A DNA stretch of 64,000 bases, from positions 496,001-560,000 of the forward strand of contig NZ_LFYO02000002.1 in the NCBI RefSeq assembly GCF_001182825.2, written 5' to 3'. The position numbers and the translations under genes are program-made. Positions within the stretch are counted from its first letter, which is position 1, and every line of letters begins with the position of its first letter. Positions 1-8,617 of this stretch are shown here, piece by piece. The stretch comes from Streptococcus sp. X13SY08 (GTDB lineage: Bacteria > Bacillota > Bacilli > Lactobacillales > Streptococcaceae). The notes below the pieces were generated by a model. That model made no database searches and was not told the DNA's origin. It saw only the letters and a list, made by a program, of their open reading frames with translations.

Positions 1-289
1 ACTGAAGCTCCAGCTTCTTCCAATTTAGCTTTGATTTCTTCAGCTTCAGCTGCAGAAGCACCTTCTTTGATAATTGATGGTGCGTTGTCAACGATAGCTT
101 TAGCTTCTTTAAGGCCTTCACCAGTGATTTCACGTACAACTTTGATAACGCCAACTTTTTTGTCGCCAGCTGATGTCAATTCAACGTCGAATGAATCTTT
201 AGCTTCTTCAGCAGCACCACCAGCAGCAGCAACTGCAACTGGAGCAGCGGCAGTTACGCCACAATAATGTTTTCAATGTTCAATGCCAT
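1..289 (-). pseudogene. rplL: Ribosomal protein L7/L12, internal deletion, 3' end at window edge
   Basis: This is the stalk protein that recruits translation factors to the ribosome. The ATG at 289-287 follows a strong GGAGG site and starts MALNIENII, but after nine codons the sequence jumps to the Ala/Gly hinge ([15 protein letters not shown]) and hits a stop in the starting frame. The C-terminal domain ([31 protein letters not shown]) is intact up to the window edge. Compared with the usual protein of about 121 residues, roughly 21-23 residues of the N-terminal dimerisation helices are missing and the frame is lost near 261. Because L7/L12 is essential and the site is the normal one downstream of rplJ, a sequence or assembly error is more likely than a true pseudogene. 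Confidence 0.85.
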
Positions 290-356
290 TGTAATTTCCT
301 CCAATATAGGTTTTTAATAAGTTGTTTGTAGCACTAAGCAGCTACATGGCTCTGCA

Positions 357-854
357 TTACGCAGTGTCTTCTTCTTTTTCTGCAACAGCTTTGACAGCGT
401 ATGCAACGTTGCGAACAGGTGCTTGAAGTACTGAAAGCAACATAGAAAGCATACCTTCGCGGTTTGGCAATGTAGCAAGGGCTTGGACTTCTTCTTTTGA
501 AGAAACTTTACCTTCAACAGCGCCACCTTTGATTTCAAGAGCATCTGCAGTTTTCGCAAAATCGTAGATTGTTTTTGCTGGAGCGACTGCATCTTCTGAG
601 AATGCAACAGCTGATGGTCCTACGAACAATTCAGCAAGTCCTTCAAGTCCAACTTTTTCAGCAGCACGACGCAAGATTGAGTTTTTGATAACTTTGTACT
701 CAACGTTTTCGTTACGCAAGTTACGACGAAGAACTGTATCTTGTTCAACTGTCAAACCACGAGCATCAACGACAACGATTGATGTAGCAGCTTTCATTTG
801 TTCTGCAACTGCATCTACCAATTCGGCTTTTTTAGCAATAATAGCTTCTGACAT
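357..854 (-). CDS. rplJ: 50S ribosomal protein L10
   Basis: L10 anchors the L7/L12 dimers to 23S rRNA at the base of the stalk. The 165-residue product has the expected length and starts [20 protein letters not shown], with the characteristic [13 protein letters not shown] stretch near residue 30 and the L7/L12-binding C-terminal helix at the end. A GGAGGT site precedes the ATG at 854. It is first in the rplJ-rplL operon and has a long leader of about 160 bases, expected to be the target of L10 autoregulation. The gene appears intact, unlike its partner rplL. Confidence 0.97.
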   Translation of the reverse strand: MSEAIIAKKAELVDAVAEQMKAATSIVVVDARGLTVEQDTVLRRNLRNENVEYKVIKNSILRRAAEKVGLEGLAELFVGPSAVAFSEDAVAPAKTIYDFAKTADALEIKGGAVEGKVSSKEEVQALATLPNREGMLSMLLSVLQAPVRNVAYAVKAVAEKEEDTA

Positions 855-1015
855 TAAGTTTACCTCCGTTTTTATTTTTGTCTAGGCACAAAAAAATCGC
901 ACCTAAACCTAGACACGAAAGTACAAATACGCATAAATTTATAACGTTTTGTGCCTCGGTAGGATGTTTATGAGTCCAGCTCCCCTACTGTCTTAGGTCA
1001 GTTTTATTCAAAACC
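855..1015 (-). promoter_or_regulatory. rplJL leader (L10 leader-type RNA)
   Basis: The untranslated leader between the promoter and rplJ contains two mutually exclusive pairings. GTCTAGG at 886-880 can pair with CCTAGAC at 914-908. Alternatively the same region (884-893) pairs over ten bases with 947-956. Ribosomal-protein leaders that bind L10(L7/L12)4 are known upstream of rplJ in Firmicutes. The assignment rests on position and structure; I did not align it to the family model. Confidence 0.6.
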
Positions 1016-1021
1016 TTAATA

Positions 1022-1050
1022 AATATATCATAATTGTCTTCATAATGCAA
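1022..1050 (-). promoter_or_regulatory. Promoter of rplJ-rplL
   Basis: On the minus strand, TTGCAT (1050-1045) and TATATT (1027-1022) are separated by 17 bases, a good sigma-A promoter. It would start transcription near 1015, giving the long leader described above. Confidence 0.65.
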
Positions 1051-1094
1051 GACTTTTTTGTGCGATTTTTAATTTTTTTAAATGATATAGTTTT

Positions 1095-1898
1095 CTAGTC
1101 TAAGTAAGTGTCAGTTTTACTGTTTAGGAGCGCGTAAGAAAGTCCCATAATCACACCTCCACCAATCCAGTTACCAATAAATGCTGCAGTCCATTGACGC
1201 AAGATATTCACTAATGTGAAGTTGTCAACAGCACCAGCTACATGTGAAAATTTAACTAACGAGAAGGAAGCAAAGTTCGCCACGACGTGATCATTTCCAA
1301 GATAGACAAACATAAAGACTGCCGCAATGGCTACAAAGACTTTTGTTATATTATCTTTGATGAACAAATAGCCTAAGATAGCTGTATTGACAAAAACATT
1401 GGCTAAGATTGCTTCGATGATGATGTGAATAAATGTCTTGTGGAGCTTTGTAGAAACAACCCCAACCATAAAACTTTCCGCCGTTAAGCCTTCAAAGGCA
1501 TGTGTCTGATTGAACAGTAAGCCCAACACTACTGCTCCAACTATGTTGAAAAAGGTACAGTAAAACAGGATTGTAATGGCTTTTCCCCAAGAAATCTTTT
1601 TAAAGTAAGCTCCAGCAGTTAAATACATCATGTTGGAAGTCGCAAGCTCTGAATGAAGAAAGAGTATAAAAATCAATCCCCATGCAAAGATAAAGGCAAA
1701 GGTGAAGGCTCCAAGAGACGGATGAATGGCATTCATTTTGTCAGCTGCAATGGCCCCAGCTGCTGTTGACATTGTTAAAAATGCCCCCGCAAAAATAGAA
1801 CGAATAGCATATAAAGCCTTGGAATCATCAAAAAGCGCTTCTTTTTTATGAGTAGATTCACTAATTTTTTCTAAGAATACAGAAGTTGTTCCCGACAT
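1095..1898 (-). CDS. Formate/nitrite transporter family channel
   Basis: The product is a membrane channel of the FNT family (FocA/NirC), which moves formate, nitrite or related small anions as a pentamer. I choose the ATG at 1898 (MSGTTSVFLEK) because AAAGGAGA sits just upstream; a longer frame reaches 1925 but lacks a good ribosome site. The 267 residues contain six hydrophobic segments and FNT-like signatures, including an AGAFLTMS-type segment near the first helix and HSELATSNMMYL near residue 85. Substrate cannot be told from sequence; formate is plausible in a fermentative streptococcus. It is monocistronic, with no close co-directional partner. Confidence 0.85.
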   Translation of the reverse strand: MSGTTSVFLEKISESTHKKEALFDDSKALYAIRSIFAGAFLTMSTAAGAIAADKMNAIHPSLGAFTFAFIFAWGLIFILFLHSELATSNMMYLTAGAYFKKISWGKAITILFYCTFFNIVGAVVLGLLFNQTHAFEGLTAESFMVGVVSTKLHKTFIHIIIEAILANVFVNTAILGYLFIKDNITKVFVAIAAVFMFVYLGNDHVVANFASFSLVKFSHVAGAVDNFTLVNILRQWTAAFIGNWIGGGVIMGLSYALLNSKTDTYLD

Positions 1899-2139
1899 TT
1901 TATAATCTCCTTTGTAGTTGCTCAAAACGTGTCTATTTTATCACTTTTTAAAGAAGAATAAAAGTGTTTTTCCAAAAATTGTGAAAAAAGATACAAAACA
2001 TACCTATAGTTTTAAATTGACTAAAGAAACCACCGTTCGATTGAAAGCGACTGACTCAATAGCAGCAATCAGTTACATCGATTCACTGGCATGAACCAAG
2101 TTCTGCTACTCCTTAATGGCCAATAACCTCTTTACCATA

Positions 2140-2874
2140 TTAGCGTGCAAAACCTTGGATAAATTGAGCTGTGCGCTCATTTTGTGGGTTGTCAAACAAT
2201 TGCTCGGGCGTTCCTTCTTCTAAGATATCCCCTTTTTCGAGAAAAATCACATGGTCGGATACTTTACGAGCAAAGTTCATTTCGTGGGTAACCAGAATCA
2301 TAGTTACATCTTTATGGGCGATTGACTGGATTAATTCCAAGATACCATTGACCAACTCAGGATCTAAGGCTGAAGTTGGCTCGTCAAAGAGAATCACTTC
2401 TGGCTCAATTGCTAGGGCACGTGCGATACCCACACGCTGTTGCTGACCACCCGATAACTGATGCGGATAATAATCCTGACGTTCCAACATCCCCACCTTT
2501 TCAAGATTTTTAAGAGCGATGGTACGGGCAGTTCCTTTATCCATCTTCTTAACCATCAGAAGGTTTTCCATGACATTTTCCAATGCTGTTTTCTTAGAAA
2601 ATAGAGCATAATTTTGAAAAACCATAGCTGTCTGACGGCGGATATCTAGAATTTCTTTCTTGCTAATTTTTTCGACATTTTTGGTCGTATTTCCGATATG
2701 AACCGTTCCGCTATCTGGACTTTCTAAGAAATTGATAGTACGAAGTAGGGTTGATTTTCCTGAACCTGATGCACCAATAATGGTCAGCACATGTCCTTTT
2801 TCAACAGATAAGTTGATATTATTTAAGACTTTGTGGTTCCCAAAAGATTTGGACCAATGCTCAAGTTTTAACAT
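2140..2874 (-). CDS. Polar amino-acid ABC transporter ATP-binding protein
   Basis: This is the ATPase of an amino-acid importer of the GlnQ/TcyC type. The 244 residues have a Walker A (GASGSGKST, about residue 34), Q-loop (VFQNYALF), signature LSGGQQQR, Walker B (VILFDEP) and switch histidine (LVTHEM). It lies 24 bases after the read-through end of the permease gene and completes a substrate-binding protein-permease-ATPase operon. Specificity (glutamine, cystine, arginine) cannot be decided. The gene is intact, whereas the binding-protein gene is damaged. Confidence 0.92.
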   Translation of the reverse strand: MLKLEHWSKSFGNHKVLNNINLSVEKGHVLTIIGASGSGKSTLLRTINFLESPDSGTVHIGNTTKNVEKISKKEILDIRRQTAMVFQNYALFSKKTALENVMENLLMVKKMDKGTARTIALKNLEKVGMLERQDYYPHQLSGGQQQRVGIARALAIEPEVILFDEPTSALDPELVNGILELIQSIAHKDVTMILVTHEMNFARKVSDHVIFLEKGDILEEGTPEQLFDNPQNERTAQFIQGFAR

Positions 2875-2924
2875 AGTATTTTCCTTTCTTTTGGAGACTA
2901 TTTTTTATCGACACTGAGACGATT

Positions 2925-3651
2925 TTAAAAGAAACTAAAGCTAAATTCAATGACTAAGCAGCAAATCCAGTAGATAATAGCAACAGCGATATAGCCTTCA
3001 AAGAAACAGAGATTTGAACCAGCAAGAATACGCGTTTGCCCCATCACATCAACAATGGTTACTGTAAAAGCAAGGGAAGTTCCTTTGAGCAAGCTAAGAA
3101 GAGAGTTGCCTAAGTTTGGAAGAGCAACCACTAATGCAGATGGCAACACTATGCGCCACATAGTTTGGAAATTGGTTAAACCAATTGATTTAGCTGCCTC
3201 TACTTCCGAATTATCAACAGAAAGAATAGCAGAGCGGAAAATTTCTGAAGTGTATGCCGCTTCATTGAGACCAAAGGCGATGAAGACATAGACCAAGGCT
3301 GGAATCTGATTGGTATCGATGGACCAGCCGAACTGTTGATTGATCCACTTCACAAAGACTGGAAAACCACAGAAAGCTAGGAATAATTGCACTAGTTGTG
3401 GGGTTCCCCGCATGAAGGAAACAAAGAGTGTGAAAAATTGACTAAGACCAGAATCTTTCTTAATTTTAGCTAGAGCAATGCCAAAACCAAGCACCAATCC
3501 GATAGCTGCTGACACAAAGGTCATAAGAATAGTAATGGGCAGTTTAGCCAATATCTGTGGCATAAACTGAAGAATCAAACTTGGTACAAAAATTTTACCG
3601 TCATTGGAATTTTTGTCTTCAGATTTGGTGTTAGTCGCTCCTGCCGATTTA
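2925..3651 (-). CDS. Amino-acid ABC transporter permease (start lost, stop probably premature)
   Basis: The product is a HisM/GlnP-type inner-membrane permease with several transmembrane segments and the EAA-type loop (EAAKSIGLTNFQTMWRIVLPSALVVALPNLGNSLLSLLKGT). There is no convincing start: reading in frame upstream runs into the end of the binding-protein gene, and no ATG with a ribosome site is seen, so either a start codon has been lost or the two were one fused protein. At the 3' end a TAA follows FSFF. Reading through gives NRLSVDKK and a second stop at 2898-2900, so a GAA-to-TAA change probably removed nine residues. Confidence 0.8.
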
Positions 3652-4434
3652 CCCGTACGCTTGCTTCGCTTCGATTTTATCGTTGCGTTCTTTGACCGCA
3701 TCGGTCAATTGGGTATCATCTTGCTCGAAATATTTTTCTGAAAGAGCTGACAAGGTGCCGTCTTGACGCATGTCACCTAAAACAGCATCTACTTCATTTC
3801 TAAGTTTCTCAGCCTCTTCAGTCTTACGGTAAAGAAGATGAGAACCTGGTGGCTGGATTTTGTCTTCATCTGCAATCGGACTCCCCACTAAATCAATTCC
3901 TAATGTCTTCTCCACATCTTTAAGATACGTAGTTGCGTAAATCGTCGCGTCGTAACGCTTATTATTCACATCTTGGATAATAGTTGACACATCCCCATCA
4001 ACATAATCCAAAACGATTGCCTTATCAGGGTTCTCCTTATTGTAAGCCTCCATGAATCCTGATTGGACAGAACCGGCTACAACTCCCATATGTTTGCCAG
4101 CCAAATCTTCCAGTGTGACATTTTCACCCAACTCAGGTCGTGTAATCAAAACATTATGAGTAAAGGGAGAAGAGATACTTTTCACGACGTCCTGGCATTT
4201 CGCCAAGCCAATTCGCGATCATGTCAATTTTTCCAGCATCTACCCCTGCAAAAAGTGACGCAAATTCAGTCGTTTCATATTTAAAACCATAATCTTCCAA
4301 TCGTTTATCGATTTCTTGCAGCATTTCGATTTCAAAACCAGTTAATTCACCACTTGGAGTGAAATAATTGTATGGTTTTGTTTGCGCTGACGTACCGACC
4401 GTGACAGTCTCTTCAACCTGAGCGACTATTTTTT
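3649..4434 (-). pseudogene. Amino-acid ABC transporter substrate-binding protein, frameshifted and lacking signal peptide
   Basis: This is a type II periplasmic-binding-fold protein (SBP_bac_3). Conceptual translation gives VGTSAQTKPYNYF, then LTGFEIEMLQEIDKRL, then LFAGVDAGKIDMIANWLGEMPGRREKYLFS, all typical of the family. Near 4165 the frame shifts by a small deletion and continues as PFTHNVLITRPELGEN to the normal end. The first codons visible (KKIVAQVEE) have no start codon upstream, and the expected lipoprotein signal is absent. Only an AGAGG site and then the mature protein follow the terminator, so 60-90 bases are probably missing. It may originally have been fused to the permease: the linker KSAGATNTKSED is in the permease frame, one base out. 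Confidence 0.8.
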
Positions 4435-4451
4435 TCCTCTTTTATTCTAAA

Positions 4452-4486
4452 ACAAAAACCACACTAGAAGCGTTGTCTAATGTGGT
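4452..4486 (-). terminator. Intrinsic terminator at the end of the leader RNA
   Basis: An 11-base-pair stem (4486-4476 with 4468-4458, one G-U pair) is followed on the minus strand by GTTTTTGTTTT. It lies between promoter and transporter genes, so it would act as an attenuator. Confidence 0.85.
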
Positions 4487-4640
4487 TTCATATGAATGAG
4501 TCTTTCATAATGAGCTGCCGCACCAGACTTTCGTCTATGCAGCTACTTCTTACCAGCATCATAGATACAAACTTATCTACAAAAGCTAGAGTAAAAAGTT
4601 GCAGCCGACATTATGTTTAGAACTCTCTTTCCTTATTTTT
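4452..4640 (-). ncRNA. Structured leader RNA with intrinsic terminator upstream of the amino-acid ABC operon (riboswitch-like, class unknown)
   Basis: From the predicted start near 4640 the transcript folds into a closed domain. P1 pairs CATAATG (4615-4609) with CATTATG (4512-4506). Inside are a two-part stem, CTAGC/GCTGG (4589-4585 with 4557-4553) capped by TAGATA/TATCTA, and a hairpin AGCTGC/GCAGCT (4544-4539 with 4518-4513) ending in GAC-GAAA-GTC. The 5' segment GGCTGC (4606-4601) can instead pair with the same GCAGCT, so the two folds exclude each other. A strong terminator follows. I found no conserved core of T-box, SAM, lysine, glycine, FMN, purine or TPP elements. Confidence 0.55.
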
Positions 4641-4645
4641 GAATA

Positions 4646-4674
4646 AGTATACACTTTACTTCATTGAAAGTCAA
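4646..4674 (-). promoter_or_regulatory. Promoter of the leader RNA and ABC operon
   Basis: TTGACT (4674-4669) and TATACT (4651-4646) with a 17-base spacer make a near-consensus sigma-A promoter pointing into the leader. Confidence 0.8.
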
Positions 4675-4691
4675 GATGGTTTCAGAAAGTT

Positions 4692-5279
4692 TTAAATTTT
4701 GTCTAAAATAGCATTCCATGCGTCTTCAAATCCATGACGTGTTTCCGATGAAAAAACGATGAAGTTATCTGTTTTTTCAAAATCTAATTTTTTCTTGATG
4801 GCTGATTCATGTTTATTCCACTTACCGCGTGGAATTTTATCTGCTTTGGTTGCCACGACAATAACAGGAATTTCATAGTATTTTAGAAATTCATACATCT
4901 GGATATCATCTGCAGAAGGATCATGGCGCATGTCGACCAAACTAACAACAGCACGTAAATTGTCACGACTAGTTAGGTATTCTTCAATCATCTTGCCCCA
5001 TTTAGCCCGCTCCGTTTTGGAAACTTTTGCATAACCATAGCCAGGAACGTCGACAAAACGCAACTTGTCATCAATATTATAAAAATTTAGTTGCTGCGTT
5101 TTACCAGGTTTACTGGAAGTACGGGCCAAGTTTTTTCGACCAAGAAGAGTATTAATGAAGGATGATTTTCCGACATTGGAACGTCCAGCCAAAGCAATTT
5201 CTGGCATTTCGTCTTGCGGATATTGGGACTTGCTGACCGCACTCAGCACAATTTCCGCATTATTGGTATTGATTTCCAT
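4692..5279 (-). CDS. engB: Ribosome biogenesis GTPase YsxC/EngB
   Basis: This small GTPase is needed for 50S subunit assembly. The start at 5279 ([21 protein letters not shown]) follows AAGGAG and gives 195 residues, the family length; the frame runs further upstream to 5345 but that extension is not conserved. G1 is [10 protein letters not shown]3 is DVPGYG, G4 is ATKAD, and the end ([11 protein letters not shown]) fits the G5 region. In streptococci it normally sits directly after clpX. Here 347 bases separate them. Confidence 0.95.
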   Translation of the reverse strand: MEINTNNAEIVLSAVSKSQYPQDEMPEIALAGRSNVGKSSFINTLLGRKNLARTSSKPGKTQQLNFYNIDDKLRFVDVPGYGYAKVSKTERAKWGKMIEEYLTSRDNLRAVVSLVDMRHDPSADDIQMYEFLKYYEIPVIVVATKADKIPRGKWNKHESAIKKKLDFEKTDNFIVFSSETRHGFEDAWNAILDKI

Positions 5280-5626
5280 AGTTTCTCCTTTGTAAAAGAA
5301 CAGAGAGCAGGACAAAAGTAAAGCTCCACTAAATAGTTTCTTCATGCGCTTGAAAATATCAGACAGTTTCTTCGACTGCTCTCTACGTTCTAGTTTTTAG
5401 GTATTCAAGCTAAGACAGTGCAATGGACTCTTTCTCTTTCACGTCCGCACAAATCAAAATTTTTTCCACACCTTTTGATGTTGGAACTGAAGGGAGCGCT
5501 ATCCATTTCATTTGTACTAGAGCTATAAAAGCTGATGATGCAGCCCATTAAACTGCGGTCATCCCATGCTTTACAAGTATCATTGAAATAAATAGAAGTT
5601 TGGAGCACCATGTGCCCCAAACTTTT
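5280..5626 (-). other. Unusual spacer between clpX and ysxC: hairpins and a possibly decayed reading frame
   Basis: Just after the clpX stop lies a strong hairpin (5596-5603 with 5617-5624, inner stem GCAC/GTGC). Further down, AGAGAGCAG (5384-5376) can pair with CTGCTCTCT (5310-5302), ending 8 bases before the ysxC ribosome site. Between them minus-strand frames read NDTCKAWDDRSLMGCIISFYSSS and, in another frame, KGVEKILICADVKEKESIALS before a stop. This looks faintly protein-like but I cannot name it. No gene is called. Confidence 0.4.
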
Positions 5627-6631
5627 TTAGGCAGTTTCAAGGAGTGGTTTGTCCGTTCCATCTACTGCTTCTTTGGTGATTTTCACGCGTTTGATATCCG
5701 TCTGACTTGGAACTTCAAACATAACATCCAGCATGGTTTCTTCGATAATAGAACGAAGACCACGGGCTCCTGTTTTGCGTTCGATGGCTTTTTGGGCAAT
5801 TTCTTCCAAGGCATCTGGTTCAAAATCCAATTCCACATCATTGTAGGACAAGAGAGTTTGATATTGTTTTACCAAGGCATTGCGCGGTTCAGTTAAGATT
5901 CGCACTAAGTCTTCTGTCGTTAATTGGTCCAATGCAGCAAATACAGGTAAACGTCCAATCAATTCTGGAATAATCCCAAATTTTTGAATATCATCTGAAA
6001 TGATATGCTGCATATAAGAAGCTTTTTCATCAATGGCACAATTGTTCTGACCAAAACCAATGATCTTCTCACCCATGCGCTGTTTGACAATTTCTTCTAT
6101 TCCATCAAAAGCACCACCCACAATGAAGAGAAGATTTTTTGTATCAATCTGAATCATTTCTTGGTTCGGATGTTTGCGTCCACCTTGTGGATGAACACTA
6201 GCGACGGTTCCCTCGATAATTTTGAGAAGAGCTTGCTCCACTCTTTCACCTGATACATCATGTATGACAGAGACATTTTCGCCTTTCTTAGCAATTCTAT
6301 CAATTTCGTCTACATAAATAATTCCACGTTCGGCGCGTTCAATATTGTAATCCGCAGCTTGGATGAGCTTGAGGAGGATATTTTACACATCCTCACCTAC
6401 ATAGCCTGCCTCAGTCAAATTCAAAATATTGAGCAATTCCTGTGGTTTTGGTGTATCCGCAAGGTCTGTCAATACTTCTTCTGCTAATTCTTCGCGAATA
6501 ATTTCTTGTGCTAATTCGACACATTCATTACAGATAAAAACGTTATTTCCTGCGATGATTTTCTTTACTTCTTCTTGATTTTTACCGCAAAATGAGCAGT
6601 AAATCAATTCTGGTTGATTATGTACAGCCAT
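5627..6631 (-). pseudogene. clpX: ATP-dependent protease ATP-binding subunit ClpX, in-frame deletion plus nonsense codon
   Basis: ClpX is the AAA+ unfoldase that feeds ClpP. The N-terminal zinc domain is intact ([33 protein letters not shown], four cysteines). After [11 protein letters not shown] the frame jumps to [11 protein letters not shown], losing about 75 codons that include Walker A. The next codon is TAA where GAA is expected, then the same frame continues [28 protein letters not shown] (Walker B) to the end TDKPLLETA. The segment after Walker B has unusual residues at conserved places ([27 protein letters not shown]). Position between folA and ysxC shows this is the native locus, not a spare copy. 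Confidence 0.88.
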
Positions 6632-6650
6632 TTCTTCTCTCCCTTATCTC

Positions 6651-6821
6651 CTAGAATAAAAAACCGTAAAAGGCATGAATGCTATTGACGAGATTAGTTG
6701 CTGCATTCATTAAAAATAGGATGGCGAGTCCGTAACGTCTCTTTTGAAAGGCCTGAAGTGAGCAAATCACACAAATTGCACACAAAAAAGCCGTAAAAAT
6801 CCCAAATAAGCTCTTTTCCAT
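6651..6821 (-). CDS. Small membrane protein between folA and clpX
   Basis: A 56-residue protein, MEKSLFGIFTAFLCAICVICSLQ at the start and NSIHAFYGFLF at the end, with two hydrophobic segments separated by a KRR turn. The ATG directly abuts the folA stop (TAA-ATG), so the two are translationally coupled. A small gene at this place is common in streptococci. Function is unknown; an inner-membrane two-helix protein is all that can be said. It is intact although both neighbours belong to a damaged region. Confidence 0.8.
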   Translation of the reverse strand: MEKSLFGIFTAFLCAICVICSLQAFQKRRYGLAILFLMNAATNLVNSIHAFYGFLF

Positions 6822-7334
6822 TTAGTTCTCTCTTCGTTTCAATACTTTTACTGTAAAATCGCTAGTATTTTGCTCATCTTTAGCGCGGAATTGGCTGGAA
6901 ACTTCTTCGAAAGCAGTCCAGTCAAAATCCTCAGGAAAATACGTATCCCCTTCGAAGCTATCATGAATTTCTGTTAAAATAATTTCATCCAAATAAGATT
7001 CGAAAGCTGAAAATACCTGTCCACCACCGATAACATAGAGGTTTTTATCCTGTTTCTGGTACCAATCAAGAGCTTCCTGAACTGTATGAACCACGATAAC
7101 ACGCTCATGGTCGATTTTGTAATCTTGATCGCGTGTCAAAATCAAAGTCACTCGATTGGGCAAGATACGACGGTCCATACCATCAAAAGTGACACGCCCC
7201 ATCAGGGTAGCATGTCCTGTTGTTGTTTCTTTGAAATGTTTTAGTTCCGCTGGCAAAGACCATGGCAGAGTCTGATTTTTTCCAATCAACCCATTCTTGT
7301 CTTGTGCCCAAACAGCTGAAATTTTTTTGTTCAT
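6822..7334 (-). CDS. folA: Dihydrofolate reductase
   Basis: Reduces dihydrofolate to tetrahydrofolate with NADPH and is the target of trimethoprim. The 170 residues begin [35 protein letters not shown], with the folate-site Trp-Ser-Leu-Pro, the GRVTFDGM cofactor motif, and [13 protein letters not shown] near residue 100, as expected. It follows thyA (which makes dihydrofolate) on the same strand, about 235 bases apart. Length is normal. I did not assess resistance substitutions. Confidence 0.96.
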   Translation of the reverse strand: MNKKISAVWAQDKNGLIGKNQTLPWSLPAELKHFKETTTGHATLMGRVTFDGMDRRILPNRVTLILTRDQDYKIDHERVIVVHTVQEALDWYQKQDKNLYVIGGGQVFSAFESYLDEIILTEIHDSFEGDTYFPEDFDWTAFEEVSSQFRAKDEQNTSDFTVKVLKRREN

Positions 7335-7459
7335 TTTCTCTCGCTTTCCGTTACATTATTATAAAATGGCAAAGTTTAAACTGGAATTATGAGATCACCA
7401 ATAAAAGCCCTCATTCATGATACAACCGATTTGAAAAATTTAGAAGTAGCCAGAACGCC

Positions 7460-7499
7460 TTAAATTGCCAAATCAAATTTCAATTGTGGTTTCGCTGGT
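7460..7499 (-). repeat. Second, diverged copy of the thyA 3' end
   Basis: Read on the minus strand this codes [13 protein letters not shown] and a stop, matching the true thyA end [13 protein letters not shown] (7573-7610) at 34 of 40 bases. All but one of the differences between the codings are synonymous. It is the remnant of another thyA allele just downstream of the present gene. Between the copies is a perfect stem AGAGAAC/GTTCTCT (about 7540-7557). Confidence 0.75.
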
Positions 7500-7570
7500 T
7501 TAAAAAGTCTAGGAATTGACTTTTTAAAGCCGGAGATAGAGAGAACGTTCGTTCTCTTCCACTCAACCAG

Positions 7571-8410
7571 TTAAATCGCCAAGTCAAATTTTAATTGCGG
7601 TTTGACTGGTTGATAATCCAATAATTCAAAATCTTCCGCTTGGATATCAAAGAAATTGGTCCCATCTGGAACGTTCAATACCAAGCGTGGCTCAATATCC
7701 GACGGAGTTCGTGACAATAACTCCTTGGCTTGCTCAAACTGATTATCGTAAATATGAAGGTTATTAACGAAATAGAAAAATTTCCCAACTATCCAGCCAA
7801 AATGCTTAGCAATCATCATCTGCAAGGCAACATACTGCATAGCATTGATGTGGTGTGCCACTAGCATGTCATTGGAACGTTGTGTCAGAGTCGCATCAAG
7901 GTAAATTTCTTCATCTACTCGACGCACGTCAAACATGGTCTGAAAGGCACATGGTAAAAGACCACCTGTGGCATCAAATGCCTCATAATCCCAAAGTGAA
8001 ATGATATTGCGACGATTCCATGGATTTTCCTCGAGTTGTTTGAGAATTTTGGTGATAATATCATGCTTTTTAACAACGGCACCATAACGCTCACCGATAG
8101 TTCGTGTACCGTCGACTTCCCACTCATTCCAATAATGTACATTATATTTGTCTTCCAACAAATCAAGGCTATTAGACTGATCTTGATAAATCCATAGCAT
8201 TTCCTTGATGGCGGATTTGATAGGGATAGGACGAAGAGTTGTAATCGGAAACTCACCTTTTGACAGGTCATATTCTGCAAAAACACCTGTCACATACTTA
8301 GAATTGGCAACATTTCCATCTTTGTAACGTGGACGAGCATTTTCCGAAAAAACACCCTCTTCTAAAATACGTGTAATATTCTTTTTAAAAATTGCATCTG
8401 CTTTTGTCAT
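7571..8410 (-). CDS. thyA: Thymidylate synthase
   Basis: Methylates dUMP to dTMP using methylenetetrahydrofolate. The 279-residue protein is full length, with the N-terminal folate/phosphate region, the active site [11 protein letters not shown] (catalytic Cys about residue 151), [22 protein letters not shown] with the phosphate-binding Arg, and the typical end [15 protein letters not shown]. It lies upstream of folA, forming a folate-nucleotide pair. The diverged 3' copy downstream suggests this gene replaced an older allele. Confidence 0.96.
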   Translation of the reverse strand: MTKADAIFKKNITRILEEGVFSENARPRYKDGNVANSKYVTGVFAEYDLSKGEFPITTLRPIPIKSAIKEMLWIYQDQSNSLDLLEDKYNVHYWNEWEVDGTRTIGERYGAVVKKHDIITKILKQLEENPWNRRNIISLWDYEAFDATGGLLPCAFQTMFDVRRVDEEIYLDATLTQRSNDMLVAHHINAMQYVALQMMIAKHFGWIVGKFFYFVNNLHIYDNQFEQAKELLSRTPSDIEPRLVLNVPDGTNFFDIQAEDFELLDYQPVKPQLKFDLAI

Positions 8411-8540
8411 GATTTTAGTATAACATCCACAAGAAAATTTGTCTCAAAAAAAGTCTATTTACCTGAAACAGAAAATAGTCCAAGTTAGGGAGATAATCAG
8501 AAACAATCTGTATCCTTTCAACATATAAAAGTAAAAGAAA

Positions 8541-8585
8541 ACACCTCTATATATCCACATATAGGATTTTAATAGAGGTGTTTTA
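8541..8585 (-). terminator. Terminator after the PTS genes
   Basis: ACACCTCTAT and ATAGAGGTGT form a ten-base-pair stem (8541-8550 with 8572-8581). Thymine runs flank both sides, so it can act in both directions. Confidence 0.75.
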
Positions 8586-8617
8586 TCTTTTTTAAAGTAA
8601 TGAACTTAGTGATATCC

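Noticed and set aside
31..267. Plus-strand open frame opposite rplL
   Set aside because: It mirrors the Ala/Gly-rich L7/L12 coding sequence; no ribosome site and no family resemblance.
2140..2874. Assigning glutamine, cystine or arginine specificity to the ABC transporter
   Set aside because: The binding protein is damaged and the motifs do not decide among these substrates.
4521..4535. T-box-like sequence in the leader of the ABC transporter
   Set aside because: Only 10 of 15 bases resemble the T-box motif, it lies inside a hairpin, and no specifier stem or matching antiterminator is evident.
5280..5345. N-terminal extension of ysxC that looks like a signal peptide ([13 protein letters not shown])
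   Set aside because: YsxC is a cytosolic GTPase; the conserved start with its ribosome site is at 5279. The hydrophobic stretch is probably chance within a structured leader.
5405..5620. Possible small gene between clpX and ysxC
   Set aside because: No ribosome site, Cys-rich composition, and better explained as structured spacer or decay.
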